Of a DNA stretch of 64,000 bases, positions 19,438 through 29,030 are shown one piece after another. The position numbers and the translations under genes are program-made. Where the stretch lies: positions 1 through 64,000 of the forward strand of contig CACMKZ010000006.1 in NCBI GenBank assembly GCA_902614375.1, given 5' to 3'. The notes under the pieces were generated by a model, which was not told where the DNA came from, made no database searches, and saw nothing but the letters and a program-made list of their open reading frames with translations. The stretch's first letter is position 1. The number at the start of each line of letters is the position of its first letter. This DNA comes from an uncultured Alphaproteobacteria bacterium. Lineage in GTDB: Bacteria > Pseudomonadota > Alphaproteobacteria > HIMB59 > GCA-002718135.

Positions 19438-20124
19438 ATGAATAATCCAGTTGATGTTATCATACCAGTATATAATGAAAAAGACACAATTGTTGAATTA
19501 CTAAAAAAAGTTCATGATAATAGATTAAATTTTATTAATGAAGTAATCATTATTGATGATAATTCAACTGATGGCACCACAAATATATTAGATGATAATA
19601 AAAATTTGTATGACAAAATTATAAAAAATAAAAAAAATTCTGGTAAGGGGGCTAGTGTTAAAAAAGGCCTAAAAATTTCCACAGCTAAATATGTTATATT
19701 TCAGGATGCTGATTTAGAATATGATCCTAATGAATTCATAAAATTTAATAAAATATTACAAAAATTTGGACCCGATTTAATTATAGGTTCTAGACTAAAC
19801 TATGATGAATACTCTAGATCACACAATTTTTATAACAAATTAGGAAACTTACTTATTACAAATTTATTCAACTTAAAAAATAATACTACTTTTACTGATA
19901 TCTATAGTTGCTATATCTGTTTTAAAAGAGAATTAATAAACGTGAATGATCTAAAGACTAATGGTTTTGAGCAACAGGCAGAAATTTTAAAATATGTAGT
20001 TAAAAAAGGAAAAATATTTTATGAAATAAAAATCAACTATAATGGAAGAACTGTAGAAGAAGGAAAAAAAATAAAATGGTATAATATTTTTGCGGTTATT
20101 TATCAAATTCTTAAATTTTGGTAA
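19438..20124 (+). CDS. GT2 family glycosyltransferase (polyprenyl-phosphate sugar synthase type)
   Basis: A 228-residue GT-A enzyme with VDVIIPVYNEKDTIVELL, EVIIIDDNSTDGT, the GKGASVKKGL loop and the metal-binding QDADLEYDPNEF. This closely follows the DPM1/GtrB/ArnC pattern but lacks the C-terminal membrane helices of GtrB. It probably loads a sugar onto undecaprenyl phosphate or onto the growing chain. It is divergent from the membrane protein before it, which would be a natural partner. The acceptor is not determinable. Confidence 0.82.
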   Translation: MNNPVDVIIPVYNEKDTIVELLKKVHDNRLNFINEVIIIDDNSTDGTTNILDDNKNLYDKIIKNKKNSGKGASVKKGLKISTAKYVIFQDADLEYDPNEFIKFNKILQKFGPDLIIGSRLNYDEYSRSHNFYNKLGNLLITNLFNLKNNTTFTDIYSCYICFKRELINVNDLKTNGFEQQAEILKYVVKKGKIFYEIKINYNGRTVEEGKKIKWYNIFAVIYQILKFW

Positions 20125-20157
20125 AAATACTAAAATATAAAACTTTATTATGTATTT

Positions 20158-21261
20158 ATGAATATTCTTTTTTTATTACCAAGATATCATACTAATATTA
20201 TAGAAACAGTTAATTCACATTTAAAATTAGGACATAAAGTAGAAATTCATGTAAAAAATTATGGATACATAGAAGACTATTCTAATTTAAAGCCATTAAA
20301 GTTTGAAGAACTATATTTTACAAAAGTATTAAAAAAAATTTTTAAATTTAAAACCATTAATAATTCATTTTATTTACCCCGACCAATTAAATATATTTCT
20401 TATTTAAAAAAAAATAAATTTAATTATGCTTTTCTTCGTGTTCATGGGTTACTATATACCTATGTAATCTCTTGCATATTAAAAATATGTGGAATAAAAA
20501 TTATTTATTATCAGCAAACAAATCTAGACTTATCTTTTTTAAATGTAAACAATCGTTTTATTAATATTAGAAAAATTGAATTTTATTTTAGACTTAAAAT
20601 TTTTAATGCTAAATGGGTTACTCCACTTAAAAACAATGATTACAAATATAATGTTAAAAACTTATTTTATTTACCTTTCGTTGTACAATTAAAAAAATAT
20701 AAATTAAATTTTTCAAATTTAAATATTTTAACAATTGGCAAATTTGTAAATAGAAAAAATCATATTTTTTTTTTAGAGTCTATATTAGATTTAATCATTT
20801 TAAAAAATATTAAAATTACAATTGTTGGAGAGCTATCAAATAATGATCATTATATTTATTATAAAAAACTTTTAAGTTTTGTTAAAAAAAATAAATTACA
20901 AAATAATATTTTTATTAAAAAAAATATTGATCATAATAAAATATATGATCTTTATAAAGATAATAATTTATTTGTATTGCCATCAACTAACGAACCAGCT
21001 TCCATTTCTATTCTTGAAGCTATGGGTTGTGGTTTAGTTACTATTTGTAGCAATACATGTGGCACAAGTACATATATAAAGAATGGTAAAAATGGATATA
21101 TTTTTAAAGATAATTCTAAAAAAGATCTTAGAAAAAAAATAACTTTTATTTTAGATGATATGAATAATTTAAAAAAAATGTCTGATATTTCATATAAGTA
21201 TGCAGATTCTAATTTATCATCTGAAAATTACAAAAATCATTTTGAAAATGTCATTAAGTAA
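20158..21261 (+). CDS. GT4 family glycosyltransferase
   Basis: A 367-residue GT-B enzyme. The C-terminal half carries ILTIGKFVNRKNH (donor-domain start), KKNIDHNKIYDLYKDNNLFVLPSTNEPASISILEAMGCG and a C-terminal NGYIFKD. The EPASISILEAMG segment is the E-x7-E motif that holds the nucleotide diphosphate. It is the first of a row of GT4 genes and its last 14 bases overlap the next start. Donor and acceptor are unknown. Confidence 0.8.
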   Translation: MNILFLLPRYHTNIIETVNSHLKLGHKVEIHVKNYGYIEDYSNLKPLKFEELYFTKVLKKIFKFKTINNSFYLPRPIKYISYLKKNKFNYAFLRVHGLLYTYVISCILKICGIKIIYYQQTNLDLSFLNVNNRFINIRKIEFYFRLKIFNAKWVTPLKNNDYKYNVKNLFYLPFVVQLKKYKLNFSNLNILTIGKFVNRKNHIFFLESILDLIILKNIKITIVGELSNNDHYIYYKKLLSFVKKNKLQNNIFIKKNIDHNKIYDLYKDNNLFVLPSTNEPASISILEAMGCGLVTICSNTCGTSTYIKNGKNGYIFKDNSKKDLRKKITFILDDMNNLKKMSDISYKYADSNLSSENYKNHFENVIK

Positions 21262-22345
21262 AATTAAAAAAATATCTTTTTTAATATACTCTTTTGAATA
21301 TGGAGGTGCTGAAAAAAATATGATTTTACTTGCTAATCTTTTTTTTAAAAAGGGTTATAATGTTGATGTTATTGTTATAAATAATAAGGGCGGGTTAAAT
21401 CAAAATTTAGAAAAAGGTATTAAAACTATTAATTTTAATAAAAAAAAATCTATTCTTAGTATTTTTAAATTAATTAAGTATTTTAATATAAATAAACCAG
21501 ATTATCTTTTTAGCTCAATAATACATTTAAATTTAATATCTATATTTTGCTCATTAGTAAGTTGGAAAAAAGTAAATATAATTATCAGAGAATCAAATAT
21601 AATTTCAGATTCATATAACTTAAAATCTAAGATAAAAAATTTTATTTTTGTAAATTTAGCAAAATTTTTATACAAAAGATCGTTCAAAATAATTGCTATT
21701 AGTGATGCTGTCAAAAATAGTCTTAATGTTAAATTCAAAATTAATAAAAATAAAATAAATAAAATTAATAATCCTGTTGATATTAAAAATATTCAAATAA
21801 AAAGCAAAGAAAAAATCGAACATAAATATTTTAACAATAAAGATAAAATTATTTTGACAGTAGCAAGTCTTACTAAACAAAAAAATCTTCAATTACTTAT
21901 AAAAGCTTTTAATAGAGTAATTAGAGAAATACCATCAAAGCTTATTATTATTGGAACAGGTATCGAATACAGCTCTTTGAAAAAATTAACTTATGAATTA
22001 AAGCTAGATAAATATGTAGATTTTTTAGGAAATATACAAAACCCTTATCCATATATGAAGCAATGTGATTTGTTTGTTTTACCTTCTCTTTACGAGGGTC
22101 TACCAAATGTTTTAATTGAAGCTCTAGTTTGTGAGTCTCATATATTAGCAACAAATTGCCCAGGTGGCTCAAGTGAAATATTACAAAAATATGGGAAGCT
22201 AGTAAAGTGTAATGATTTAGATGACTTGACTATTGAGATAATTTCTTTTTTGAAAAAAAATAATAAAAATAAAAATATAAATAGTAGATACTTGAATTTT
22301 TCAATTGAAAATCAATTTAAAAAATATGAAAATTTAATTTCTTAA
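21248..22345 (+). CDS. GT4 family glycosyltransferase
   Basis: A 365-residue GT-B enzyme beginning MSLSKIKKISFLIYSFEYGGAEKNM, the usual GGAE acceptor-side motif. The donor side shows ILTVASLTKQKNLQLLIKAF, FLGNIQNPYPYMKQCDLFVLPSLYEGLPNVLIEAL and ATNCPGGSSEIL. I start it at the ATG at 21248, within the end of the previous gene; an ATG at 21200 would add 16 residues that are not family-like. It likely transfers a hexose or N-acetylhexosamine, as GGAE-type GT4 enzymes do. Confidence 0.85.
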   Translation: MSLSKIKKISFLIYSFEYGGAEKNMILLANLFFKKGYNVDVIVINNKGGLNQNLEKGIKTINFNKKKSILSIFKLIKYFNINKPDYLFSSIIHLNLISIFCSLVSWKKVNIIIRESNIISDSYNLKSKIKNFIFVNLAKFLYKRSFKIIAISDAVKNSLNVKFKINKNKINKINNPVDIKNIQIKSKEKIEHKYFNNKDKIILTVASLTKQKNLQLLIKAFNRVIREIPSKLIIIGTGIEYSSLKKLTYELKLDKYVDFLGNIQNPYPYMKQCDLFVLPSLYEGLPNVLIEALVCESHILATNCPGGSSEILQKYGKLVKCNDLDDLTIEIISFLKKNNKNKNINSRYLNFSIENQFKKYENLIS

Positions 22346-22346
22346 T

Positions 22347-23468
22347 ATGAAAATTGTTAATATTATAACAACACTTGAAGATGGTGGTGCAGAAGCAACT
22401 CTGTTCAAATTAATAAAACATAGTAATAATTTGAATTTTAAACATACTATCATTTCATTAATGGATGATGGTAAATATGGAAATATTTTAAAAAAAAATA
22501 ATTTCGAAGTTGTTACTCTGAATATGAAAAGAGGGCGTTTATCATTTTATGGAATTTACAAATTATATAATGTTTTAAAAAAAATAAATCCAGATGTAGT
22601 GCAAACATGGTTGTATCATTCAGATTTTTTAGGGGGCCTAGTAGCAAAGTTTTTGAAAATTAAATTAATAATCTGGAATATAAGAACATCTGAATATTTT
22701 AATAAAGATGCAAGTTTAAAAACAAAGTTAATTATTAAAATTAATTCTTTTCTTTCTTATTACATACCAAATAAAATTGTATATTGTTCAAAAAGATCAA
22801 TTAAAATTCATCAAAGTATTGGCTATTCAAAAAAATCATTTTATATTGAAAATGGATATGATTTAAATATTTTTAAAGAAGATATTGATAAAAAAAATGA
22901 ATTAAGATTAAAATTAAATATTGATCCTAATTTTTTTATTTTTGGATTTGTTTCTAGATACCATCCAATCAAAAATCATGAGTTACTTATTGAAGCTGTA
23001 GATTTGATTTGTAAGCAAAACCAAAAATTTAAATGTATATTTATTGGCAGGGATATAAAAGATAATGTTTATTTAACTAAAATTATTAAAGCAAAAAAAT
23101 TAGAAGAATATTTTATACTTTTAAACAATACTAATAAAATTCATGAGTTTGTTAATATCTTTGATTTACATGTACTTTGCTCTAAAGGTGAGGGCTTTCC
23201 TAATGTTATTGCTGAAACTATGTCGTGTGGTGTTGTAAATATTTCTTCTGATGTTGGAGACGCTTCTGAAATTATAGGCAATAATGATTTATTATTTGAA
23301 CTAAATAAAAAAGCATTATCAGATTTAATTTTAAAAATAATAGATATCAAAAATAGTGATTTAAAGACCTGGTATAATTTGAAAAATTTTTCAAAAACTA
23401 GAATAGCAAATAAATATTCTTTAAAAAAAATGTGTAAAAAATATAATGAATTATGGAGATATATTTAA
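22347..23468 (+). CDS. GT4 family glycosyltransferase
   Basis: A 373-residue GT-B enzyme. MKIVNIITTLEDGGAEATLFKL is the acceptor-side start; VQTWLYHSDFLGGLVAKF is the block typical of capsule and exopolysaccharide GT4 enzymes; FIFGFVSRYHPIKNHELLIEA and VCSKGEGFPNVIAETMSCG are the donor-side motifs. It starts 1 base after the preceding stop. It ends this GT4 run; 59 AT-rich bases separate it from the next gene. Confidence 0.85.
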   Translation: MKIVNIITTLEDGGAEATLFKLIKHSNNLNFKHTIISLMDDGKYGNILKKNNFEVVTLNMKRGRLSFYGIYKLYNVLKKINPDVVQTWLYHSDFLGGLVAKFLKIKLIIWNIRTSEYFNKDASLKTKLIIKINSFLSYYIPNKIVYCSKRSIKIHQSIGYSKKSFYIENGYDLNIFKEDIDKKNELRLKLNIDPNFFIFGFVSRYHPIKNHELLIEAVDLICKQNQKFKCIFIGRDIKDNVYLTKIIKAKKLEEYFILLNNTNKIHEFVNIFDLHVLCSKGEGFPNVIAETMSCGVVNISSDVGDASEIIGNNDLLFELNKKALSDLILKIIDIKNSDLKTWYNLKNFSKTRIANKYSLKKMCKKYNELWRYI

Positions 23469-23527
23469 TTTTATTTTATCTTATCTTTAATATTTGCATT
23501 ATTAATTGTAATTAAAAATTATTTATT

Positions 23528-24466
23528 ATGAAAATACTTATATTAGGTGCATCAGGTAATTTAGGGAAATATATAACTAATTTTTTATTTATAAACAAAT
23601 ATGATGTTATCGCTCATTTAAGGAATAAAAAAAAAAATATTAATTTTAATGAAAAAATAAAACTAATAAATTTTGATATTAATTCAAATTTTTCCAAATT
23701 AAATTTTGATATCAATTCAATCGATTTTATTATTAATTGTGTTGCAGAGACAAAAAAAGTTAAACTAATGAATAATTCAAATATTTTGTTCCTTAAAATA
23801 TTTTTAGAAAAATTTACACAACTATCCAAAAATAAATTTACTCTAATTCACTTTAGCACAATAGGTATATATTCAAAGAATGACAGTAAAATAATTTCTG
23901 AAGAAAGTACCCCAATACCTTCTAATGAGTATGAGAAATCAAAAAATGAAGCAGAAAAAATAATTAAATTATATTCTAAAAAATTTAGAAATATGTCATA
24001 TTATATTTTTAGATTAGGTATAGTATATGGTCCTTCAATTGAGAGCAATGTTTTAAATGGACTTCAGAAAATATCTAATAAAATATTTTATTTTAAACTA
24101 AGTAACACTTACAGTCCATTTATTGATATTAGAGACATTTGTCAGTTTATTGAATTATCTTTACAAAATAAAATATTAATAAATAATTCATATAACTTGA
24201 CTGAAAATTATAAGTTAGAAGATATTATATTTTCTTTTAGAAATAAAAATAAATCTAAATCAATAATTATTAAATTAAATAAGAAAATAGTTTATTTATT
24301 TTTTTTATTTTTTAGTACTATTTCATACAGAATAAATATGCAGCAATTTACTTTTCTATCATCCGAAAAACAATTCAATAATAAAAAAATTTCACTTTAC
24401 AGAAAAAATCTTAAAAAATATAATTTAATAAATTTTATATTAAATGCTAGAAATCATGAAAAATAA
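23528..24466 (+). CDS. NAD-dependent epimerase/dehydratase family protein
   Basis: A 312-residue extended SDR. ILGASGNLGKYITNFL is the cofactor motif; HFSTIGIYSKND and PSNEYEKSKNEAEKI supply Ser and the Tyr-x3-Lys; FRLGIVYGPS follows as in sugar-nucleotide epimerases. The C-terminal 60 residues are basic with a hydrophobic stretch (IVYLFFLFFSTISY) unusual for a soluble epimerase. It may act on a UDP-sugar or a lipid-linked sugar. Its last 11 bases overlap the start of the fused glycosyltransferase. Confidence 0.75.
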   Translation: MKILILGASGNLGKYITNFLFINKYDVIAHLRNKKKNINFNEKIKLINFDINSNFSKLNFDINSIDFIINCVAETKKVKLMNNSNILFLKIFLEKFTQLSKNKFTLIHFSTIGIYSKNDSKIISEESTPIPSNEYEKSKNEAEKIIKLYSKKFRNMSYYIFRLGIVYGPSIESNVLNGLQKISNKIFYFKLSNTYSPFIDIRDICQFIELSLQNKILINNSYNLTENYKLEDIIFSFRNKNKSKSIIIKLNKKIVYLFFLFFSTISYRINMQQFTFLSSEKQFNNKKISLYRKNLKKYNLINFILNARNHEK

Positions 24467-26729
24467 AATTGCTTTAGTCTGTACTACCTCTACCACTATA
24501 GAGACTTTTTTTGCATATCATATAAAAAATTTATTACCTCATTATGATATTACCTTAATTTCTAATTTTGAAAATAGTAATACTCTTAATAAAGGTTTTG
24601 AAAATGTTGAGGTAATAAATCTTAAAATGAAAAGAGGATATTCAATTTTATCAGATTTTATTAATTTAATATATTTGATCTTACATTTTTATAAAAATAA
24701 TTATACATTTACACTATCTTGTACTCCAAAAGCTGGTTTTCTTTGCTCACTTTCTAGTTTTATTGCTAGAAAAAAAATTAGAGTTCATTTTTTTACTGGT
24801 CAAGTATGGGTTACTAAAAAAGGTTTAGAAAAAATATTCTTAAGATTTATCGATAAAATTATTGCATATTTATCAACTGATTTATTAACAGATAGTTTTT
24901 CTCAAATGGATGTTTTAACAAATAACAAAATTACAAATAAAAATAAAATAAAAGTCTTGGGTAATGGATCTATTGCGGGAGTAAATTTTAATTATTTTAA
25001 CAGTAATCAAAATATTAAAAAACAAATAAGGAAAAAATATAATATACCAATGAATGCTACAATAATACTTTTTCTAGGCAGATTAAATAAAGATAAAGGT
25101 ATATTAGATTTAATCAAGGTATTTGAAAATCTTGTTAAAAAAAATAATTTTAAGTCGCTATACTTATTCATTGTTGGACCTGATGAAATTGATATCCAAA
25201 AATATATAAATAATTCAATTAATTCGTTTATAAGACTCGAGAGTTATACCTCAAAACCACAAGAATTTATGTCTGCTAGCGATATATTTTGTTTGCCTAG
25301 TTATAGAGAAGGTTTTGGAATGTCAGCCATTGAAGCTGGAGCATGTAATTTACCAGTTGTTTGTTCTCGAATATATGGACTTACAGATGCAGTGGAAGAG
25401 AATATCACTGGTTTAATGCACGAGCCTGGAAATATTCAGCAAATTGAGGATTGTTTAAAAGAGTTAATTTTAGATCCAGAACTTAGAAATAAAATGGGTA
25501 ATTTAGCTCGTAACAGAGGAATTAAATATTTTAGCCAAGAGTTTGTTTCTAATCAAATGTTCACTTATATTGATTTGAAAATTAGTAATATATTAAAGAA
25601 GAAACTAACTATTGTTGCTTCTACAATAATGTCTGTACAATTATTTTTAGTACCTCAAATAAATATTTTAAAAAAAAAATATCAAGTAAGTATTATAACT
25701 AATTTAAAAAATTTTGATAATTATGATGAAACATTGTTTAACAATTGTAAATTAATTCATATTGATATTTCAAGAGGAATAAATACTATTTCAGATATTA
25801 TATGTTTATTAAAGCTCTTATTTATTTTTTCTTTAAATAGACAAAATTTAGTATTTTCACTTACACCAAAAGGAGGCTTTTTATCCTTGATTTCTAGTTT
25901 CATTATTTTTACACCAATACGCATTCACTGGTTTGGTGGTCAAGTATGGTACAACAAAAAAGGATTCATGAAAAATTTATTAAAATTTACTGATAAAATA
26001 ATTTCATACTGCTGCACACATGCCTTGACAGAATGTAGATCACAAAAGGAATTTCTTGTTAGTAACAATATAATTGGAAATAATAATATTTCTATTTTAG
26101 GCAATGGATCAATTTCAGGAGTTAATGTAAAGCAATTTTATAGAAAAATATCTTCAAGAAAAAAAATTAGAAAGAGTTTATCAATCAATAATGATGAACT
26201 TGTTATATTGTATTTAGGCAGATTAAATTATGATAAAGGTATCTTAGATTTACTGAATGCATTTAAAAATTTATTATTAAGTTATAATAAAATAAAATTA
26301 TTATTAGTTGGTCCAGATGAAGATAATTTTAATAACACAATTAATTCTCTCCCTATTTCTATAAAACAAAAGATTCATCAATTTCCTTATACAAATTTAC
26401 CACAAGAATTTATGTCTGCTAGCGATATATTTTGTTTGCCTAGTTATAGAGAAGGTTTTGGAATGTCAGCCATTGAAGCTGGAGCATGTAATTTACCAGT
26501 TGTTTGTTCTCGAATATATGGACTTACAGATGCAGTGGAAGAGAATATCACTGGTTTAATGCACGAGCCTGGAAATATTCAGCAAATTGAGGATTGTTTA
26601 AAAGAGTTAATTTTAGATCCAGAACTTAGAAATAAAATGGGTGAGAATGGAAATCTTAGATGTAGAAAATTATATAATCAAAAACAAGTTGTAAACAATT
26701 TTATTTCTTATATTGATAAAGTTGTATGA
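24456..26729 (+). CDS. tandem fused GT4 glycosyltransferase (two complete GT-B modules)
   Basis: A 757-residue protein made of two homologous GT4 modules in one frame. Module 1 spans about residues 1-380 and module 2 about 382-757. Each has its own acceptor-side start, a TPKAGFL/TPKGGFL block, LGNGSIAGVN/LGNGSISGVN, the donor motif FLGRLNKDKGILDL/YLGRLNYDKGILDL, and an identical 81-residue PQEFMSASDIF...LRNKMG segment. One GT4 module is usually about 370 residues, so this is twice normal. I start at ATG 24456; the ATG at 24444 adds four residues. It could perform two consecutive similar transfers. Confidence 0.85.
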   Translation: MKNKIALVCTTSTTIETFFAYHIKNLLPHYDITLISNFENSNTLNKGFENVEVINLKMKRGYSILSDFINLIYLILHFYKNNYTFTLSCTPKAGFLCSLSSFIARKKIRVHFFTGQVWVTKKGLEKIFLRFIDKIIAYLSTDLLTDSFSQMDVLTNNKITNKNKIKVLGNGSIAGVNFNYFNSNQNIKKQIRKKYNIPMNATIILFLGRLNKDKGILDLIKVFENLVKKNNFKSLYLFIVGPDEIDIQKYINNSINSFIRLESYTSKPQEFMSASDIFCLPSYREGFGMSAIEAGACNLPVVCSRIYGLTDAVEENITGLMHEPGNIQQIEDCLKELILDPELRNKMGNLARNRGIKYFSQEFVSNQMFTYIDLKISNILKKKLTIVASTIMSVQLFLVPQINILKKKYQVSIITNLKNFDNYDETLFNNCKLIHIDISRGINTISDIICLLKLLFIFSLNRQNLVFSLTPKGGFLSLISSFIIFTPIRIHWFGGQVWYNKKGFMKNLLKFTDKIISYCCTHALTECRSQKEFLVSNNIIGNNNISILGNGSISGVNVKQFYRKISSRKKIRKSLSINNDELVILYLGRLNYDKGILDLLNAFKNLLLSYNKIKLLLVGPDEDNFNNTINSLPISIKQKIHQFPYTNLPQEFMSASDIFCLPSYREGFGMSAIEAGACNLPVVCSRIYGLTDAVEENITGLMHEPGNIQQIEDCLKELILDPELRNKMGENGNLRCRKLYNQKQVVNNFISYIDKVV
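25256..25499 (+). repeat. 244-bp perfect direct repeat, copy 1
   Basis: By direct comparison this stretch is identical, base for base, to 26399-26642 (offset 1143). It encodes the E-x7-E donor-binding part of the first GT module. Immediately outside it the two modules differ at most bases, so the identity is sharply bounded. Confidence 0.95.
26399..26642 (+). repeat. 244-bp perfect direct repeat, copy 2
   Basis: The second copy of the repeat at 25256, in the second GT module and in the same reading frame. The abrupt ends and zero mismatches, including at synonymous positions, point to recent gene conversion between the modules or to an assembly collapse, not to selection on the protein alone. 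Confidence 0.95.
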
Positions 26730-27316
26730 TATCTAAAAGAATTTTTGATATTTTTTTTCTAATAATTACTCTCCCAATTTTCTCTATTCTTTTTATAATT
26801 ATTATGTCATTAAATATAATATTTAATGGTTTTCCAATTTTTTTTTATCAAGAAAGAGTTGGTTATAAGAACAAAATTTTTACAATTTACAAATTCAGAA
26901 CTATGCCCAATAATATAGATTTTAATGAAAAAATTGACTCTTTAAGTACATGGAATAAAATTCTAAGATCTTCAAGTTTAGATGAAATCCCTGAATTAAT
27001 TAATATATTTAAAGGAGAAATGAGTTTTGTTGGGCCAAGACCACTATTAGTAGAGTATCTTAAGATTTATAATAAAAAAAATATACAACGTCATAATGTT
27101 TTGCCAGGTATTACTGGTCTATCACAAATTAATGGAAGAAATACTATTTCTTGGAAAAAAAAGTTTGAGTATGATATTTATTATGTAAAAAATAGAAATT
27201 TTCTTTTAGATATTAAGATTATATTTATTACATTTATAAAAATATTTTCATTCAAAGAAATTAATTACTCAGATAAACTATCAATGGAAAAATTTACGGA
27301 AGAAAGTGAACAATAA
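26726..27316 (+). CDS. pglC: initiating phosphoglycosyltransferase (PglC-like bacterial sugar transferase)
   Basis: The 196-residue monotopic enzyme transfers a phospho-sugar from a UDP-sugar to undecaprenyl phosphate, the first membrane step of glycan assembly. An N-terminal re-entrant hydrophobic segment (residues 1-33) is followed by YQERVGYKNKIFTIYKFRTM, the catalytic SLDEIPELINIFKGEMSFVGPRPLL (Asp-Glu dyad) and LPGITGLSQINGRN. The size matches the minimal PglC form without WbaP-type extra domains. It overlaps both neighbours (ATGA before, 11 bases after) and heads a PglC-D-E-F order. Confidence 0.9.
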   Translation: MISKRIFDIFFLIITLPIFSILFIIIMSLNIIFNGFPIFFYQERVGYKNKIFTIYKFRTMPNNIDFNEKIDSLSTWNKILRSSSLDEIPELINIFKGEMSFVGPRPLLVEYLKIYNKKNIQRHNVLPGITGLSQINGRNTISWKKKFEYDIYYVKNRNFLLDIKIIFITFIKIFSFKEINYSDKLSMEKFTEESEQ

Positions 27317-27866
27317 ATTAGCAATTTTTGGTTGTGGCGGACATTCAAATGTCATTATTGATATTGCAAAAAGAAATGGATTTAAAAATATTAAAATCTT
27401 TGATGATAATATAGATTTACCAAATGTTACTGGCAATTTAGAAATTTTAATTGAATCTAAAGATGAGTTTAATTATTATTTTGTAGCTATTGGTAATAAT
27501 CATATTAGAAAAAATATTTACTTAAAACTTAAAAAATTGAATTTAGTACCTATATCTTTAATTCATCCAAATTCTAATATAGCAAGTAATGTTAAAATTG
27601 AAAATGGTGTTTGTATTATGGCAGGAGTGACTATTAATGCTAAAACAATAATCTATGAAGGATCTATTATTAATACTAATAGTAGTGTAGACCATGATTG
27701 TAGAATTGGCAAATTTTCACATATTTGCCCTGGAGTTAATATTGCCGGTACTGTAAATGTTGGTGAATTAGTGTTCATAGGTATAGGAAGTAATATTGTT
27801 AATAATATAGATATATCATCAGATTCAATGATAAAAGCTGGCACTACTGTTGTTAAATCAATTTAA
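27306..27866 (+). CDS. pglD: PglD-like UDP-sugar N-acetyltransferase
   Basis: A 186-residue left-handed beta-helix acetyltransferase. The N-terminal part (LAIFGCGGHSNVIIDIA) binds the UDP-sugar, and the C-terminal hexapeptide repeats include SSVDHDCRIGKFSHICPGVNIAG with the likely catalytic His (VDHDC). It should acetylate the 4-amino group of a UDP-4-amino-sugar using acetyl-CoA. The start is a GTG at 27306 within the end of pglC (overlap GTGAACAATAA). The neighbours make a bacillosamine-type product likely. Confidence 0.88.
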   Translation: MNNKLAIFGCGGHSNVIIDIAKRNGFKNIKIFDDNIDLPNVTGNLEILIESKDEFNYYFVAIGNNHIRKNIYLKLKKLNLVPISLIHPNSNIASNVKIENGVCIMAGVTINAKTIIYEGSIINTNSSVDHDCRIGKFSHICPGVNIAGTVNVGELVFIGIGSNIVNNIDISSDSMIKAGTTVVKSI

Positions 27867-27872
27867 ATATAA

Positions 27873-29030
27873 ATGATAAGCTGGCCAAGACACTCAACTA
27901 AAGAAATAGAGCTCGTTAACAAGATTATTAAATCTGGTAGAGTAAATCAATGGACTGGAGAATATGTAAATAAATTTGAAAAAAAATTTTGCAAATACTT
28001 TAATTTAAATTATTCTTTAGCTGTTGCAAATGGTACAGTTGGATTAGAGGCTGCAATAAATTCATTAAATTTAAATAAAGACTCAGAAATAGTGGTTACT
28101 CCAAGATCATTTATTGCTTCAGCTAGCAGTGTTTTGAAGATGGGCTTTAAACCAGTTTTTAGTGATGTTGATCTCAAATCACAAAATATTGAATTAGATA
28201 ATATAAAAAAAGTAATTACAAAAAAAACTAAAGCAATTATTTGTGTTCATTTAGCGGGTTATCCTACTAATATGAAGCCAATAATGGAGTATGCCAGAAA
28301 AAAAAATATATATATTATAGAGGACTGCTCACAAGCACATGGTGCAAAAATTAATAATAAATATGTTGGAACTTTTGCTGATATTAGTGTTTGGAGTTTT
28401 TGCCAAGATAAAATTATATCAACCTTAGGAGAAGGTGGAATGATCGCTACAAATAATTCTAAACTACATAAAAGATTATTGTCATATAGAGATCATGGTA
28501 AAAACTTTAATCAATTATCAAAAATTAAAAACTTAAATCAGTTTAATTATATTAATGATTTTATTGGTACAAATATAAGAATGACAGAAATTCAAGCCGC
28601 AGTAGGTTATCTTCAACTAAATAATTTAGCTAAATGGGTAGAGACTAGAAATCATATAATTAAACAAATTGAAAAAAAACTTTATAATATTAAGAAAGGA
28701 ATTGTTTTAATAGAATACCCTAAAAATATAAAACACGCTTTTTATAGATATTATTTTTTTATTAAAAATAATCAGTTTAAAAATGGCTGGAACTATTTAA
28801 AATTAATTAATGCATTAAGAAAAAAAGATAAAAGTTTTTTTATAGGAGGATGCCCAGAAATTTATAATGAGAAAATATTTTCTAAATATAGGCCTTCTAA
28901 AAAATTAACTAATACATTTCTTTTATCAAAAACTTCTATATGTATAAGAATTGATCATAATATTACAAAAAAAAGAATAGATTATCTTTCACAATCAATA
29001 GAAGATGTATTCATAAATGCTTTTCAATGA
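27873..29030 (+). CDS. pglE: PglE-like PLP-dependent sugar aminotransferase (DegT/DnrJ/EryC1)
   Basis: This 385-residue fold-type-I PLP enzyme should aminate C4 of a UDP-4-keto-6-deoxy-sugar using glutamate. Visible features are VANGTVGLEAAI near the PLP phosphate site, EDCSQAHGAK, and the internal aldimine lysine in WSFCQDKIISTLGEGGM. It starts 6 bases after pglD and overlaps the dehydratase gene by ATGA. The family also makes perosamine and other amino sugars; the PglF-like neighbour favours the UDP-GlcNAc route. Confidence 0.88.
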   Translation: MISWPRHSTKEIELVNKIIKSGRVNQWTGEYVNKFEKKFCKYFNLNYSLAVANGTVGLEAAINSLNLNKDSEIVVTPRSFIASASSVLKMGFKPVFSDVDLKSQNIELDNIKKVITKKTKAIICVHLAGYPTNMKPIMEYARKKNIYIIEDCSQAHGAKINNKYVGTFADISVWSFCQDKIISTLGEGGMIATNNSKLHKRLLSYRDHGKNFNQLSKIKNLNQFNYINDFIGTNIRMTEIQAAVGYLQLNNLAKWVETRNHIIKQIEKKLYNIKKGIVLIEYPKNIKHAFYRYYFFIKNNQFKNGWNYLKLINALRKKDKSFFIGGCPEIYNEKIFSKYRPSKKLTNTFLLSKTSICIRIDHNITKKRIDYLSQSIEDVFINAFQ

